Part shown: piece by piece, positions 26,643 through 35,219 of the stretch
Layout of the letters: each line of letters opens with the position of its first letter
Position numbering within the stretch: position 1 is the stretch's first letter
Source: Streptococcus sanguinis
GTDB lineage: Bacteria > Bacillota > Bacilli > Lactobacillales > Streptococcaceae
Assembly (NCBI RefSeq): GCF_900475275.1
Contig: NZ_LS483364.1
Span: forward strand, 992,001-1,056,000
Direction: 5' to 3'
DNA length: 64,000 nucleotides
Notes under the pieces: model-generated
Database searches by the model: none
Told to the model about the DNA's origin: nothing
What the model saw: the letters and a program-made list of their open reading frames with translations, nothing else
Translations under genes and position numbers: made by a program

Positions 26643-27740
26643 ATGATGAAGAAAGCAATTCTAATGATGACTTTTGGCTCGCCAGAGGAGATTAGCTTTG
26701 AGGGAGTGGCTGAATTTTTTACCAACATTCGCCGCGGTGTCAGGCCGCAAGACCATGAAATTCAGACCCTCTATGATAACTATGTCCTCATTGGTGGAAC
26801 GCCTCTGCAGCGTATCAGTCTAGAAGAGGTGGAAAAGGTCCGTCAGCGTTTATCTGGTGATTATGCGGTTTATTTTGCCAATAAATTCTCACGTCCTTTT
26901 ATCACAGATGTGATTGAGCAGATGGAAGAGGATGGTATTGAGGATTGTATCTGTTTGATTCTAGAGCCGCATTTTTCTTACTATTCTGTCATGGGCTATG
27001 AGAAGTTTATCCAGAGTGATTCCATCCGCTTTAATATCATTAAGGAATGGTATCAGGAAGAAGCTATTCTTGATTATTGGGCAGAGGAGCTGAGAAAGAT
27101 TCTTACAGAAGAGGTTGGAGAAGAGACCTTCAAGATTTTCTTCTCAGCCCACAGTGTGCCTATTCTGGCCTTGGATTTCGGAGATCCTTACATTGATCAG
27201 ATCTATGACAATGCCCGCTTGATTGCTGAAAGGTTAGGTCTGACAGAAGAGGATTATCTCAATGTTTGGCAGAGTGAGAGTGACATCGGACTCCCTTGGA
27301 TCAAACCTGACGTTCTGGACTACATGCGCCAGCAAGAAACACATCCGCAGCATTATATTTTTGTGCCGATTAGCTTTATCAGTGAGCATATAGAGGTCCT
27401 TTTTGATAATGACGTGGAGTGCAAGGAACTTTGCGATGATCTGGGTGTTGCTTATCACAGACCGCCTATGCCCAATGCAGACGACCGGCTAATTGATGCC
27501 CTGATTCAAACTATCCGCCGCCATGAGCATGAACCCTTCAAAGAATGTTTTCCAGAAGAAGAAACCTTCGATGAATTGCAGCCGTCGGAGGAGAGCAGCC
27601 AGATTCTTGCAGAGGATGAAGAGCTGAAAATGCCAGATTTCGTCAAGAAACTGATTGAGAAAAAAGGGCGCGAGAATGTTAAGATGCCATATTTTGTCAA
27701 GAAAATGCTGGAGAAAGCAGGAAAGCTGCCCAAGAGCTGA
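26643..27740 (+). CDS. hemH: ferrochelatase (coproporphyrin-type) with C-terminal repeat tail
   Basis: The 365-residue protein has the ferrochelatase core: [21 protein letters not shown], the active-site FFSAHSVP (His170) and [14 protein letters not shown] (Glu248). Both key residues are intact, so it should insert iron into a porphyrin. After residue 285 comes an acidic linker and a tail with two copies of K-MP-x-FVKK-x2-EK (from 329 and 347, an 18-residue period). Streptococci generally lack a heme pathway, so the gene is an orphan that may process an imported porphyrin. Start ATG 26643 follows gaggaaag. Confidence 0.88.
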   Translation: MMKKAILMMTFGSPEEISFEGVAEFFTNIRRGVRPQDHEIQTLYDNYVLIGGTPLQRISLEEVEKVRQRLSGDYAVYFANKFSRPFITDVIEQMEEDGIEDCICLILEPHFSYYSVMGYEKFIQSDSIRFNIIKEWYQEEAILDYWAEELRKILTEEVGEETFKIFFSAHSVPILALDFGDPYIDQIYDNARLIAERLGLTEEDYLNVWQSESDIGLPWIKPDVLDYMRQQETHPQHYIFVPISFISEHIEVLFDNDVECKELCDDLGVAYHRPPMPNADDRLIDALIQTIRRHEHEPFKECFPEEETFDELQPSEESSQILAEDEELKMPDFVKKLIEKKGRENVKMPYFVKKMLEKAGKLPKS

Positions 27741-27791
27741 TTGTTCATATTCGTTGATGACTTTATAAGATTCTTTTAGAAGGAGAAAACC

Positions 27792-28157
27792 GTGAGACTT
27801 TGGCACCAAGATTTGATTGAAAAACTTCCGCGCCAGCAGCTTTTAGGCCAGCACCGAGAGTGTGCAGCCTTACGTGGACGAGGTTGGGGCAAGCCGCATG
27901 CGACGGTCAACTATGTTTTTGAGCACAGCCCTTATTGCCTCTATGCTTATCACCTGCTGATTATGGAGGAGATGCAACGACGGGGCTATCAGCCGGATAG
28001 CCTTTGGCTGGACAAGGAATACCGTGGCAAAACCTGCCCACCCTACCAGGAGTTGCAAGCTGAGGAGCTCGAACATCCCATTTATCCGGAGCATGACGCA
28101 GCCTATCTGCAAGAATGCCTGGAAAATCTCAAAGAGAAGGGGATAGATATTGTCTGA
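27792..28157 (+). CDS. TIGR02328 family protein (Pyr_excise-like), copy 1
   Basis: The 121-residue protein starts RLWHQDLIEKLPRQQLLGQH and has HATVNYVFEHSPY and a C-terminal [19 protein letters not shown]. It belongs to the TIGR02328 group related to T4 pyrimidine-dimer glycosylase; DNA-repair function is inferred from the family and not proven. Translation starts at GTG after aaggag. A close paralogue lies at 42957-43319. Confidence 0.75.
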   Translation: MRLWHQDLIEKLPRQQLLGQHRECAALRGRGWGKPHATVNYVFEHSPYCLYAYHLLIMEEMQRRGYQPDSLWLDKEYRGKTCPPYQELQAEELEHPIYPEHDAAYLQECLENLKEKGIDIV

Positions 28158-28201
28158 TTTCCAAGTGCCAAGACGGCATAGTATTAAGGTTATAGAACAA
28201 C

Positions 28202-28233
28202 AAAAAGGAAGATATAGTGCTCTTCCTTTTTTA
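28202..28233 (+). terminator. intrinsic terminator
   Basis: AAAAAGGAAGA / TCTTCCTTTTTT around an eight-base loop, with the T run continuing. Confidence 0.85.
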
Positions 28234-28296
28234 TATGTTTTTTGTGATAAAATACCAGTGACTTTTAGGAGCTCGAAATTTTTTAAATTTTCCGAG

Positions 28297-28358
28297 TTGT
28301 AATTATTGACATTACAATTCCGTGTGTTATAATTTTAGATGTAACAAAGAGCATTACA
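28297..28358 (+). promoter_or_regulatory. promoter bracketed by two TGTAAY-N7-RTTACA operators
   Basis: TTGACA (28306-28311), 16-base spacer and consensus TATAAT (28328-28333). One palindrome, TTGTAAT-N7-ATTACAA (28297-28317, perfect), covers the -35. A second, TGTAAC-N7-ATTACA (28340-28358), covers the start region. A further half-site TGTAAC occurs at 28368. Spacing and symmetry indicate a dimeric repressor of MarR, HxlR or TetR type, identity unknown. Confidence 0.75.
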
Positions 28359-28392
28359 ATAAAAATTTGTAACTTAAAAGGAGGAACATATT

Positions 28393-28968
28393 ATGGCAAG
28401 CATTACAATTTTTGGACAAGGAAATATGGGACAAGCAATCGCAAGTGTATTCACTTCAGGTGGACATGAAGTTGATTTTGTAGGGAAAGAAGGTCTTACA
28501 AAACGTGCGGGTGATATTGTTGTATTGGCTGTTCCATACGCCGCAATTGCAAGCATTCTTGAAGCTAATAAAGCAGCGCTCGCTGGAAAAATCTTAGTAG
28601 ATATTTCTAACCCTGTAAACTTTGAGAATATGGATGAATTGCTTACACCGGCTGGGAGTTCAGCAGCAGAAGAAATTGCTAAGTTAATTCCTGAAGCTCG
28701 TGTGGTCAAAGCCTTTAACACAAATTTTGCGGCGACAATTGCTTCGAAACAAGTCTCTGATAAAGAAAGAACAACTGTTCAATTGGCTTCGGATGACCAA
28801 GAAGCTAAGAAGATTCTTGCTGGATATATCCAAGAAGGTGGTTTAGATACGATTGATGCGGGCGAGCTCAAACGTGCTCGTGAATTAGAGGCAATGGGTT
28901 TCTTGCAAATAACACTTGCTGCACATGAGAAAATCAACTGGACAGCTGGTTTTGCTGTTATTAAATAA
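28393..28968 (+). CDS. NADPH-dependent F420 reductase-like oxidoreductase
   Basis: The 191-residue Rossmann protein has the N-terminal FGQGNMGQAIASVF dinucleotide-binding motif, VVLAVPYAAIASIL, VDISNPVNF and KAFNTNFA, as in the NADP oxidoreductase, coenzyme-F420-dependent family. Streptococci do not make F420, so the true partner is probably a flavin, quinone or other electron acceptor. It is a single-gene unit with a strong aaggagg site, a consensus promoter and two operators, which suggests induction by a specific stress. Confidence 0.8.
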   Translation: MASITIFGQGNMGQAIASVFTSGGHEVDFVGKEGLTKRAGDIVVLAVPYAAIASILEANKAALAGKILVDISNPVNFENMDELLTPAGSSAAEEIAKLIPEARVVKAFNTNFAATIASKQVSDKERTTVQLASDDQEAKKILAGYIQEGGLDTIDAGELKRARELEAMGFLQITLAAHEKINWTAGFAVIK

Positions 28969-28970
28969 AG

Positions 28971-28999
28971 AAAAAAATTAGCCTCAAAGCAGGCTAATT
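28971..28999 (-). terminator. intrinsic terminator (minus strand, partly bidirectional)
   Basis: AATTAGCCT-caaagc-AGGCTAATT is a perfect 9-bp stem with a seven-T run on the minus strand, so it chiefly ends the HAD gene. A second stem around 29016-29045 (TCAGAAGT / ACTTCTG) lies between it and that gene. Confidence 0.8.
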
Positions 29000-29051
29000 C
29001 TTAGACTGAAAACAAAATCCTCAGAAGTTTCACTTCTGGGGATTTATACTT

Positions 29052-29867
29052 TTACGAATTCAAAATATACTTCTCGATAGCTGTAGCGACCCCATTTTCC
29101 TCACAGCTGTCTGTGACGGCATCAGCTAGGCTTTTGACATGGTCAGAAGCATTGCCCATGGCAACACCGAGGCCTGCATATTCCAGCATCTCGATGTCGT
29201 TGTTGGCATCACCGATTGCCATGATTTCCTGAGGCTTAACGTCTAATTGTTTAGCCAATCGCTCTAGGGCGAAGGCTTTGGTCACACCAGACGGCATAGC
29301 CTCGTAAATGACCGGCTGAGAGCGAACACCACTGAAACGCTGGCAGATTTCTTGGCCAAAGTCGGCTTCAAAAGCATCTACCTGCTCTTGGCTGCCTAAA
29401 AACATGGCTTGAAACATTCTGTGTTGACCGCTGCAAGCCTCTTCCAGACTAATCTCGGTTGGAGTGGTGAAGACCAGGCTAGCATCATTCGCGACATAGG
29501 GACTGGCTTTTTCTCCGACGACGAAATAATGCTCTTCATCAAATAGAGTCAGCTGGACAGGGCTGTTTTCAGACAGGCTGTAGAGATAGCGAATATCCTG
29601 ACCGCTCAGCTCTTGCCAGTCCACCAGACTCCAGTCGCTGGTCTGGTGTGTAGCGCAGCCATTGTCCACGATGACATATTCGTTTTCTTGTGCAAGGCCC
29701 AGCTTGTCATAATAGGGCTTGACGCCAACCAAGGGACGGCCTGTGCAGAGAACCAATTTGACTCCTTTTTCAATAGCTCGGTGCAGAGCTTCGATGTGAG
29801 CCTGGGGAATTTCTTTTTTTCTGTTGAGCAAGGTGCCGTCCATATCAAGTGCAAGAATTTTAATCAT
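29052..29867 (-). CDS. Cof-type HAD-IIB phosphatase
   Basis: The 271-residue protein has HAD motif I LALDMDGTLLN, motif II VLCTGRP, the conserved Lys in GVTKAFALERL and motif IV AIGDANNDIEML. The large C2 cap places it in the Cof/HAD-IIB subfamily, which dephosphorylates sugar phosphates, FMN or PLP-type substrates. The substrate cannot be told from sequence. Confidence 0.9.
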   Translation of the reverse strand: MIKILALDMDGTLLNRKKEIPQAHIEALHRAIEKGVKLVLCTGRPLVGVKPYYDKLGLAQENEYVIVDNGCATHQTSDWSLVDWQELSGQDIRYLYSLSENSPVQLTLFDEEHYFVVGEKASPYVANDASLVFTTPTEISLEEACSGQHRMFQAMFLGSQEQVDAFEADFGQEICQRFSGVRSQPVIYEAMPSGVTKAFALERLAKQLDVKPQEIMAIGDANNDIEMLEYAGLGVAMGNASDHVKSLADAVTDSCEENGVATAIEKYILNS

Positions 29868-29989
29868 AAAGTGTCTCCAAAATTATTCTCTGACTAGTAT
29901 AGCATAATTTATAGAGAAAGTCCGAGTCTATAGGAAAAATCACTGGTCTTGTGTTATAATAAATAGAATACCCTAAAAGGATGAGAAAA

Positions 29990-31813
29990 ATGAATTTAGA
30001 AGATTTGAAAAAACGTCAGGAGAAGATCCGCAATTTCTCCATCATTGCCCACATTGACCACGGGAAATCAACCTTGGCTGACCGGATTTTGGAGGCGACG
30101 GAGACGGTTTCCAGCCGGGAAATGCAGGCCCAACTCTTGGATAGCATGGACTTGGAACGGGAGCGCGGTATCACCATTAAGCTCAATGCTATCGAGCTCA
30201 ATTATACCGCCAAGGACGGCGAAACCTATATCTTCCACTTGATTGACACGCCAGGACACGTAGACTTTACTTATGAGGTATCGCGGTCGCTGGCGGCCTG
30301 TGAAGGGGCGATTCTGGTCGTGGATGCGGCTCAGGGAATTGAAGCTCAGACCTTAGCCAATGTTTATCTAGCGCTGGACAATGACTTGGAAATCCTGCCA
30401 GTTATCAATAAGATTGACCTGCCAGCTGCGGACCCAGAGCGGGTGCGGACAGAAATCGAAGACGTGATTGGGTTGGATGCAAGCGAAGCCGTGTTGGCTT
30501 CTGCCAAGGCTGGCATCGGAATTGAGGAAATTCTAGAGCAGATTGTGGAAAAAGTTCCAGCACCGACTGGAAATGTAGAAGCACCGCTCAAGGCCTTGAT
30601 TTTTGACTCGGTCTATGACGCCTATCGTGGGGTAATTCTGCAGGTGCGGGTGATGGATGGTATGGTCAAGCCGGGAGATACCATTCAGCTCATGAGCAAT
30701 GGCAAGACCTTTGACGTGACTGAGGTCGGCATCTTTACGCCCAAGGCCATTGGTCGTGATTTCCTAGCGACAGGGGATGTTGGTTATATCGCAGCCTCTA
30801 TCAAGACGGTACAGGATACCCGGGTCGGGGATACAGTGACCTTGGCGGACAATCCGGCTGCAGAGCCACTAGCTGGCTACAAGCAGATGAACCCGATGGT
30901 CTTCGCTGGTCTCTATCCGATTGAGTCCAATAAATATAATGACCTGCGTGAGGCACTTGAAAAGCTTCAGCTAAACGATGCCAGTCTGCAGTTTGAGCCA
31001 GAAACATCTCAAGCCCTTGGTTTTGGTTTTCGCTGTGGCTTCTTGGGCTTGCTTCACATGGACGTCATTCAGGAACGTTTGGAGCGTGAGTTTAATATTG
31101 ATCTGATTATGACGGCGCCATCCGTTATCTATAAGGTCAATATGACAGATGGGGCTTCAATTGATGTGTCCAATCCGAGCGAGTTTCCGGACCCGACCAA
31201 GATTGATTCCATCGAGGAGCCTTATGTCAAGGCGCAGATTATGGTGCCGCAGGAATTTGTCGGTGCGGTGATGGAGTTGGCCCAGCGCAAGCGCGGTGAC
31301 TTTGTGACTATGGACTACATCGATGATAATCGGGTCAATGTCATCTATCAGATCCCGCTTGCTGAAATCGTCTTTGACTTCTTTGACAAGCTCAAGTCCT
31401 CTACTCGTGGCTATGCTAGCTTTGACTACGAAATCTCTGAGTATCGCTCGTCCAAGCTGGTTAAGATGGATATTCTCCTCAATGGCGACAAGGTGGATGC
31501 TCTCAGCTTCATTGTTCACAAGGAATTTGCTTATGAGCGCGGTAAGCTGATTGTAGACAAGCTCAAGAAAATCATTCCTCGTCAGCAGTTTGAAGTACCT
31601 ATTCAAGCCGCTATCGGACAGAAAATCGTGGCTCGGACAGACATCAAGGCCTTGCGTAAGAATGTCTTGGCCAAGTGTTATGGTGGTGACGTTTCTCGTA
31701 AGCGCAAACTCTTAGAAAAACAAAAAGCCGGTAAAAAACGGATGAAAGCTATCGGTTCTGTCGAAGTCCCACAAGAAGCCTTCCTCAGTGTCCTGAGTAT
31801 GGATGAGGAATAA
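29990..31813 (+). CDS. lepA: elongation factor 4 (LepA)
   Basis: The 607-residue GTPase has G1 [10 protein letters not shown]2 RERGITI, G3 DTPGH and G4 NKID, and the C-terminal LepA domain ending with [17 protein letters not shown]. It back-translocates or remodels stalled ribosomes. ATG 29990 is chosen over ATG 29981 because aaaggatgag is correctly spaced and the usual LepA length results. Confidence 0.95.
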   Translation: MNLEDLKKRQEKIRNFSIIAHIDHGKSTLADRILEATETVSSREMQAQLLDSMDLERERGITIKLNAIELNYTAKDGETYIFHLIDTPGHVDFTYEVSRSLAACEGAILVVDAAQGIEAQTLANVYLALDNDLEILPVINKIDLPAADPERVRTEIEDVIGLDASEAVLASAKAGIGIEEILEQIVEKVPAPTGNVEAPLKALIFDSVYDAYRGVILQVRVMDGMVKPGDTIQLMSNGKTFDVTEVGIFTPKAIGRDFLATGDVGYIAASIKTVQDTRVGDTVTLADNPAAEPLAGYKQMNPMVFAGLYPIESNKYNDLREALEKLQLNDASLQFEPETSQALGFGFRCGFLGLLHMDVIQERLEREFNIDLIMTAPSVIYKVNMTDGASIDVSNPSEFPDPTKIDSIEEPYVKAQIMVPQEFVGAVMELAQRKRGDFVTMDYIDDNRVNVIYQIPLAEIVFDFFDKLKSSTRGYASFDYEISEYRSSKLVKMDILLNGDKVDALSFIVHKEFAYERGKLIVDKLKKIIPRQQFEVPIQAAIGQKIVARTDIKALRKNVLAKCYGGDVSRKRKLLEKQKAGKKRMKAIGSVEVPQEAFLSVLSMDEE

Positions 31814-31853
31814 AGTCTTATATCTCTAGGATATATCCCAAAAGGAGAAAATC

Positions 31854-32486
31854 ATGAAACAATCGTATCTGCTTGGAGCAGTTCTGGTATTAACTTCACT
31901 TACTCTTGCATCGTGTGCCAAGTCTGGACAAAAGCCTGATCAATCTAGTTCTTCGACTAGTTTCAGTGCACAAGTGAAAAAGAATTCTTCAAATTCTTCT
32001 TCTAAAAGAAGCAAGAACAAAACCAATCAAGAAACAAAACGTGTTGGTTCTCCAGAGTTTGGTTATATCGATATCCCAAGTAAATGGATTAAATTTTTTG
32101 ATGCAGAGGTTGAGGGACTTATCCAATATACCGACGGTTCTGCTTATAATATCGTTACCATGAATGCTGTTTCTAAGGCAGAAGCTGAAGTAGCAGATGG
32201 TGAGACTTTCAATGCAGAAACAATTGCTCAACATGTAGCCTATAATTGGAGTCAAAAAGATAATATTGAGAAGATGTGGGGCTCTAAAAGTACTGTCTCA
32301 GGAATAGAAGCCTTTCAAATAAACATCATTCTGAAATCGGGACAACTTGCTAATACATTGGTTTTCCAAAAAGATGACAAAGTCTATATACTATCCTTTG
32401 AAGGCGACGAAGAAACTCTTGATGATTTCATTACAAACATGAAAGATACTTGGAGTCTTGATAGCAAGGGAGCAGTCAGCGAATAA
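31854..32486 (+). CDS. lipoprotein, paralogue A
   Basis: The 210-residue protein has a lipoprotein signal (LTLASC, Cys about 21), a Ser/Lys-rich linker and a compact C-terminal domain beginning KRVGSPEFGYIDIPSKWIKF. The same domain occurs in the lipoprotein at 33719-34357; the two share long identical stretches such as YNIVTMNA, FNAETIAQ and SFEGDE. Function is unknown. It follows lepA by 40 bases with its own aaaggag site. Confidence 0.75.
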   Translation: MKQSYLLGAVLVLTSLTLASCAKSGQKPDQSSSSTSFSAQVKKNSSNSSSKRSKNKTNQETKRVGSPEFGYIDIPSKWIKFFDAEVEGLIQYTDGSAYNIVTMNAVSKAEAEVADGETFNAETIAQHVAYNWSQKDNIEKMWGSKSTVSGIEAFQINIILKSGQLANTLVFQKDDKVYILSFEGDEETLDDFITNMKDTWSLDSKGAVSE

Positions 32487-32495
32487 TAGTTTAAA

Positions 32496-32532
32496 AAAAC
32501 AAGAGGCCTATTTATTAAGTCTCTTGTTTTTT
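32496..32532 (+). terminator. intrinsic terminator
   Basis: AAAACAAGAG with CTCTTGTTTT, followed by T's, ends the lepA/lipoprotein unit. A second stem AAAAGACTTACAAA / TTTGTAGGTCTTTT at 32612-32641 follows. The rest of the 330-base gap holds the pnuC promoter and riboswitch. Confidence 0.8.
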
Positions 32533-32611
32533 CAGTGTAGAAGCTAATTATGTTTCACAAAAAGATAGTAACAAATCAGAAAAAATGTTCGGCTACTATC
32601 AAATCTAAGTA

Positions 32612-32641
32612 AAAAGACTTACAAAAATTTGTAGGTCTTTT
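32612..32641 (+). terminator. second hairpin upstream of pnuC
   Basis: AAAAGACTTACAAA and TTTGTAGGTCTTTT pair with one mismatch across a two-base centre, followed by tttcttg. It is probably a back-up terminator insulating pnuC. Confidence 0.55.
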
Positions 32642-32681
32642 CTTGAAATCCGAACGTTAGGAAATCTTTTTTTGATTTTAC

Positions 32682-32709
32682 TTGACATTTTCTAAAATAG
32701 GAATATGAT
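32682..32709 (+). promoter_or_regulatory. pnuC promoter
   Basis: TTGACA (32682-32687), 16-base spacer and TATGAT (32704-32709). Confidence 0.75.
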
Positions 32710-32756
32710 AAAATGTGAACACTGTATAAGACAGACCTTATGCGTGTTCGAAAATA

Positions 32757-32814
32757 ATAGAGCGTTGCATCCGTAAGTCAATTTGACACGGCTCTTAAAA
32801 AACAAAAGGAGAAA
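32757..32814 (+). ncRNA. candidate NAD+-II (pnuC-motif) riboswitch
   Basis: The leader carries AGAGCGTTGCATCCGT...GACACGGCTCT, in which AGAG/CTCT and CCGT-aa-GTCA / TGAC-ACGG pair. It runs directly into aaaaaacaaaaggaga, the ribosome binding site of pnuC. As I recall it, the streptococcal pnuC motif (NAD+-II) has this organisation, with a pseudoknot that hides the Shine-Dalgarno sequence when NAD+ or NMN binds. A further inverted repeat GAACAC / GTGTTC (32716-32749) precedes it. Confidence 0.75.
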
Positions 32815-32816
32815 GA

Positions 32817-33608
32817 ATGAATACTTATATCCAAAAGAAAATCGCAAACATGAAGCTGACGCTTTCTGAAATGTCTGGTGGCTATAAACGAATGGTGACT
32901 AGTATGAAGAAGCTCGGCTTTTCTGGTACCTTGAAACTTATCTGGGACGATTTGTTTGCTCATCGCAGTCTAGGTCAATGGGTTTATCTCTTGATTCTAG
33001 GGAGTTTTCCGCTCTGGCTGGAGCTGATATATGAACATCGCATCGTGGATTGGACGGGGATGATTTGCAGTCTGACTGGGATTATCTGTGTAATCTTCGT
33101 TTCTGAAGGACGGGCTAGCAATTACCTCTTTGGTTTGATTAATTCTGTGATTTACTTGATTTTGGCCTTGCAGAAAGGCTTCTATGGCGAGGTCCTGACG
33201 ACTCTTTACTTTACCATCATGCAGCCAATTGGACTCTTGGTGTGGATTTACCAAGGTCAGTTTAAAAAAGAAAAGCAAGAGTTTGTTGCTCGTAAGCTAG
33301 ATGCCAAAGGATGGACAAAGTATCTATCGCTCAGTATGCTTTGGTGGTTGGTCTTTGGCTTGATTTATCAGTCTGTGGGGGCTAATCGTCCTTATCGTGA
33401 TTCAATCACAGATGCGACAAATGGTGTAGGGCAAATCTTGATGACGGCTGTTTATCGTGAACAGTGGATTTTCTGGGCAGCGACCAATATTTTTTCTATT
33501 TACCTCTGGTGGGGTGAGAGTCTTCAGATTCAAGGGAAATATTTGATCTATTTAATCAACAGTTTGGTCGGATGGTACCAGTGGAATAAGGCTGCTAAAA
33601 AAGCATAG
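32817..33608 (+). CDS. pnuC: PnuC, nicotinamide riboside transporter
   Basis: The 263-residue membrane protein has about seven hydrophobic segments and PnuC motifs (GIICVIFVSEGRASNYLFGLINSVIYLILA, YGEVLTTLYFTIMQPIGLLVW, EQWIFWAATNIFSIYLWW). It facilitates uptake of nicotinamide riboside for NAD salvage. The riboswitch-like leader ends at its ribosome binding site, which supports both calls. Confidence 0.93.
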   Translation: MNTYIQKKIANMKLTLSEMSGGYKRMVTSMKKLGFSGTLKLIWDDLFAHRSLGQWVYLLILGSFPLWLELIYEHRIVDWTGMICSLTGIICVIFVSEGRASNYLFGLINSVIYLILALQKGFYGEVLTTLYFTIMQPIGLLVWIYQGQFKKEKQEFVARKLDAKGWTKYLSLSMLWWLVFGLIYQSVGANRPYRDSITDATNGVGQILMTAVYREQWIFWAATNIFSIYLWWGESLQIQGKYLIYLINSLVGWYQWNKAAKKA

Positions 33609-33718
33609 TCCTATAAACGGAAAAGAAATCGGATGCGACAATGTCTCTCTTTCCTTTCGTCCTAAAAATATGGTAAACTAGTGTTAGTAAAATTTATTAG
33701 ATTTAGGAAGGAATGACC

Positions 33719-34357
33719 ATGAAAAAGAAGTACTTTCTGCTCTCCCTGATAATCTTAGCCGGTCTTTCCCTGTCTTCTTGTAGCCTTATCAGGAGCTATA
33801 GAAGTCGGAAACCATCTGATTCCTCTAGTCGGGTTTCCCTGAGAGATGACAGCGATACAAGTAGTAGCAGTCGTAAAGAAAAAGATTCGTCAAAGACTAC
33901 TGGTACGCAGCGGGTCGGCTCTGATGATTATGGCTATATTAGTATTCCTGATAATTGGATTAAGTTTACAGACGTAGATGGTGGCGACAGCGTCCAGTAT
34001 ACGGATGGAAGTGGCTATAACATTGTCACGATGAACGCTTATACAAAAGAAAAAGCTAACATTGGAGAAGGTGAAGAATTCAACGCTGAAACCATTGCCC
34101 AACGTATTGCCTACCACTGGAAGGATAATAAGGAAGTTGATGATTTTTGGGGAGCAAAGAGTACCGTAGCTGGAAATGAAGCCTTTCAGATTAATGTTGT
34201 TTTAAAATCCACTCAAAACTTAACGGTTTGGGTCTTCAAACAAGGTGATAAAGTCTATATGATGTCCTTTGAAGGCGATGAAGATACTCTGTATGAGTTT
34301 ATCCCCTATATCGAAGAAACTTGGAGCGTCAGCAAGGACGGCGGAAAAAACATTTAG
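33719..34357 (+). CDS. lipoprotein, paralogue B
   Basis: A lipoprotein of about 212 residues (lipobox LSSC) with a Ser/Arg/Lys-rich linker and the same C-terminal domain as the lipoprotein at 31854-32486 (QRVGSDDYGYISIPDNWIKF...). ATG 33719 is preferred to ATG 33713 because aggaagga is better spaced. Function is unknown; the pair flanks pnuC. Confidence 0.75.
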   Translation: MKKKYFLLSLIILAGLSLSSCSLIRSYRSRKPSDSSSRVSLRDDSDTSSSSRKEKDSSKTTGTQRVGSDDYGYISIPDNWIKFTDVDGGDSVQYTDGSGYNIVTMNAYTKEKANIGEGEEFNAETIAQRIAYHWKDNKEVDDFWGAKSTVAGNEAFQINVVLKSTQNLTVWVFKQGDKVYMMSFEGDEDTLYEFIPYIEETWSVSKDGGKNI

Positions 34358-34397
34358 CGATAGCATTTGATGATAACTCTCTAAGTTTATAAAAAGC

Positions 34398-34426
34398 AAA
34401 TCTGGGACTGGTTCTCAGATTTTTTT
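34398..34426 (+). terminator. intrinsic terminator
   Basis: AAATCTG / CAGATTT stem with a T run after lipoprotein B. Confidence 0.8.
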
Positions 34427-34524
34427 GTGAGGTGGAATATGTCATATTTTTGGGGTTTGACAACATTTAAGAGCGCTCATTTTATGATATAATAAAAACA
34501 ATTTGAATACAGAAAGAAAAATAT

Positions 34525-35019
34525 ATGACTCAAGAAATCGACCTTGAAAAGTACCATCAGTTAGCTCTGCAGAAGCAGAAAGAGCATCGAAAATTTTTAG
34601 CCAGTCTCAAGAAGAGACCACCAAAAAACCTTGATAAACTAGCCCAGCAAATCCATGATGAGGTCTTTGAGGAGATTGACTGTACAGCCTGCGCCAATTG
34701 CTGTAAAACTCTGGGGCCGGACTTTAAGGAAGCCGACATTGTCCGCATTGCCAAGTATTTCAAGATGAAGCTGCCGGCTTTTGAAGAGGAATTTCTGCAG
34801 GTGGACGAAGACGGTGACAAGGTTTTCAAGGCCATGCCTTGTCCTTTTTTAGGTGGAGACAATCTCTGCTCAATCTATGATGTCCGTCCCAAGGCCTGCC
34901 GTGAGTTCCCTCACACAGACCGTAAGAAGATTCATCAGATTAATCATCTGACAATCAAAAATACCCTGACCTGTCCTGCGGCTTATCTCTTTGTGGAGAA
35001 GCTGAGGGATAGATTGTAG
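34525..35019 (+). CDS. YkgJ family cysteine-cluster protein
   Basis: The 164-residue protein has the YkgJ-type Cys arrangement CTACANCCKT (about residues 53-62) and CPFLGGDNLCSIYDVRPKACREFP (about 115-138), a probable zinc or Fe-S binding module. The function is not established. It follows ykgJ-type length and stands alone. Directly after its stop is an unusual run of eight C's (35023-35030). Confidence 0.85.
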   Translation: MTQEIDLEKYHQLALQKQKEHRKFLASLKKRPPKNLDKLAQQIHDEVFEEIDCTACANCCKTLGPDFKEADIVRIAKYFKMKLPAFEEEFLQVDEDGDKVFKAMPCPFLGGDNLCSIYDVRPKACREFPHTDRKKIHQINHLTIKNTLTCPAAYLFVEKLRDRL

Positions 35020-35219
35020 AATCCCCCCCCTCTAAATCTTGTACAAAAATTCTAGGGCGGAAGTATCTTATATCTGTTAGACTATAGTTAGAATTGAACA
35101 CGGCCTAAAAGCTATGTGAAAAAGATAAAATTTTCTCGGAGCAGGAGCCCCTCCGTCAATTTTCCAAATTTTACTTTGCTTTTAAGAGCCTTAGTATCTT
35201 TTATGAGGTGAAAAAGAAT

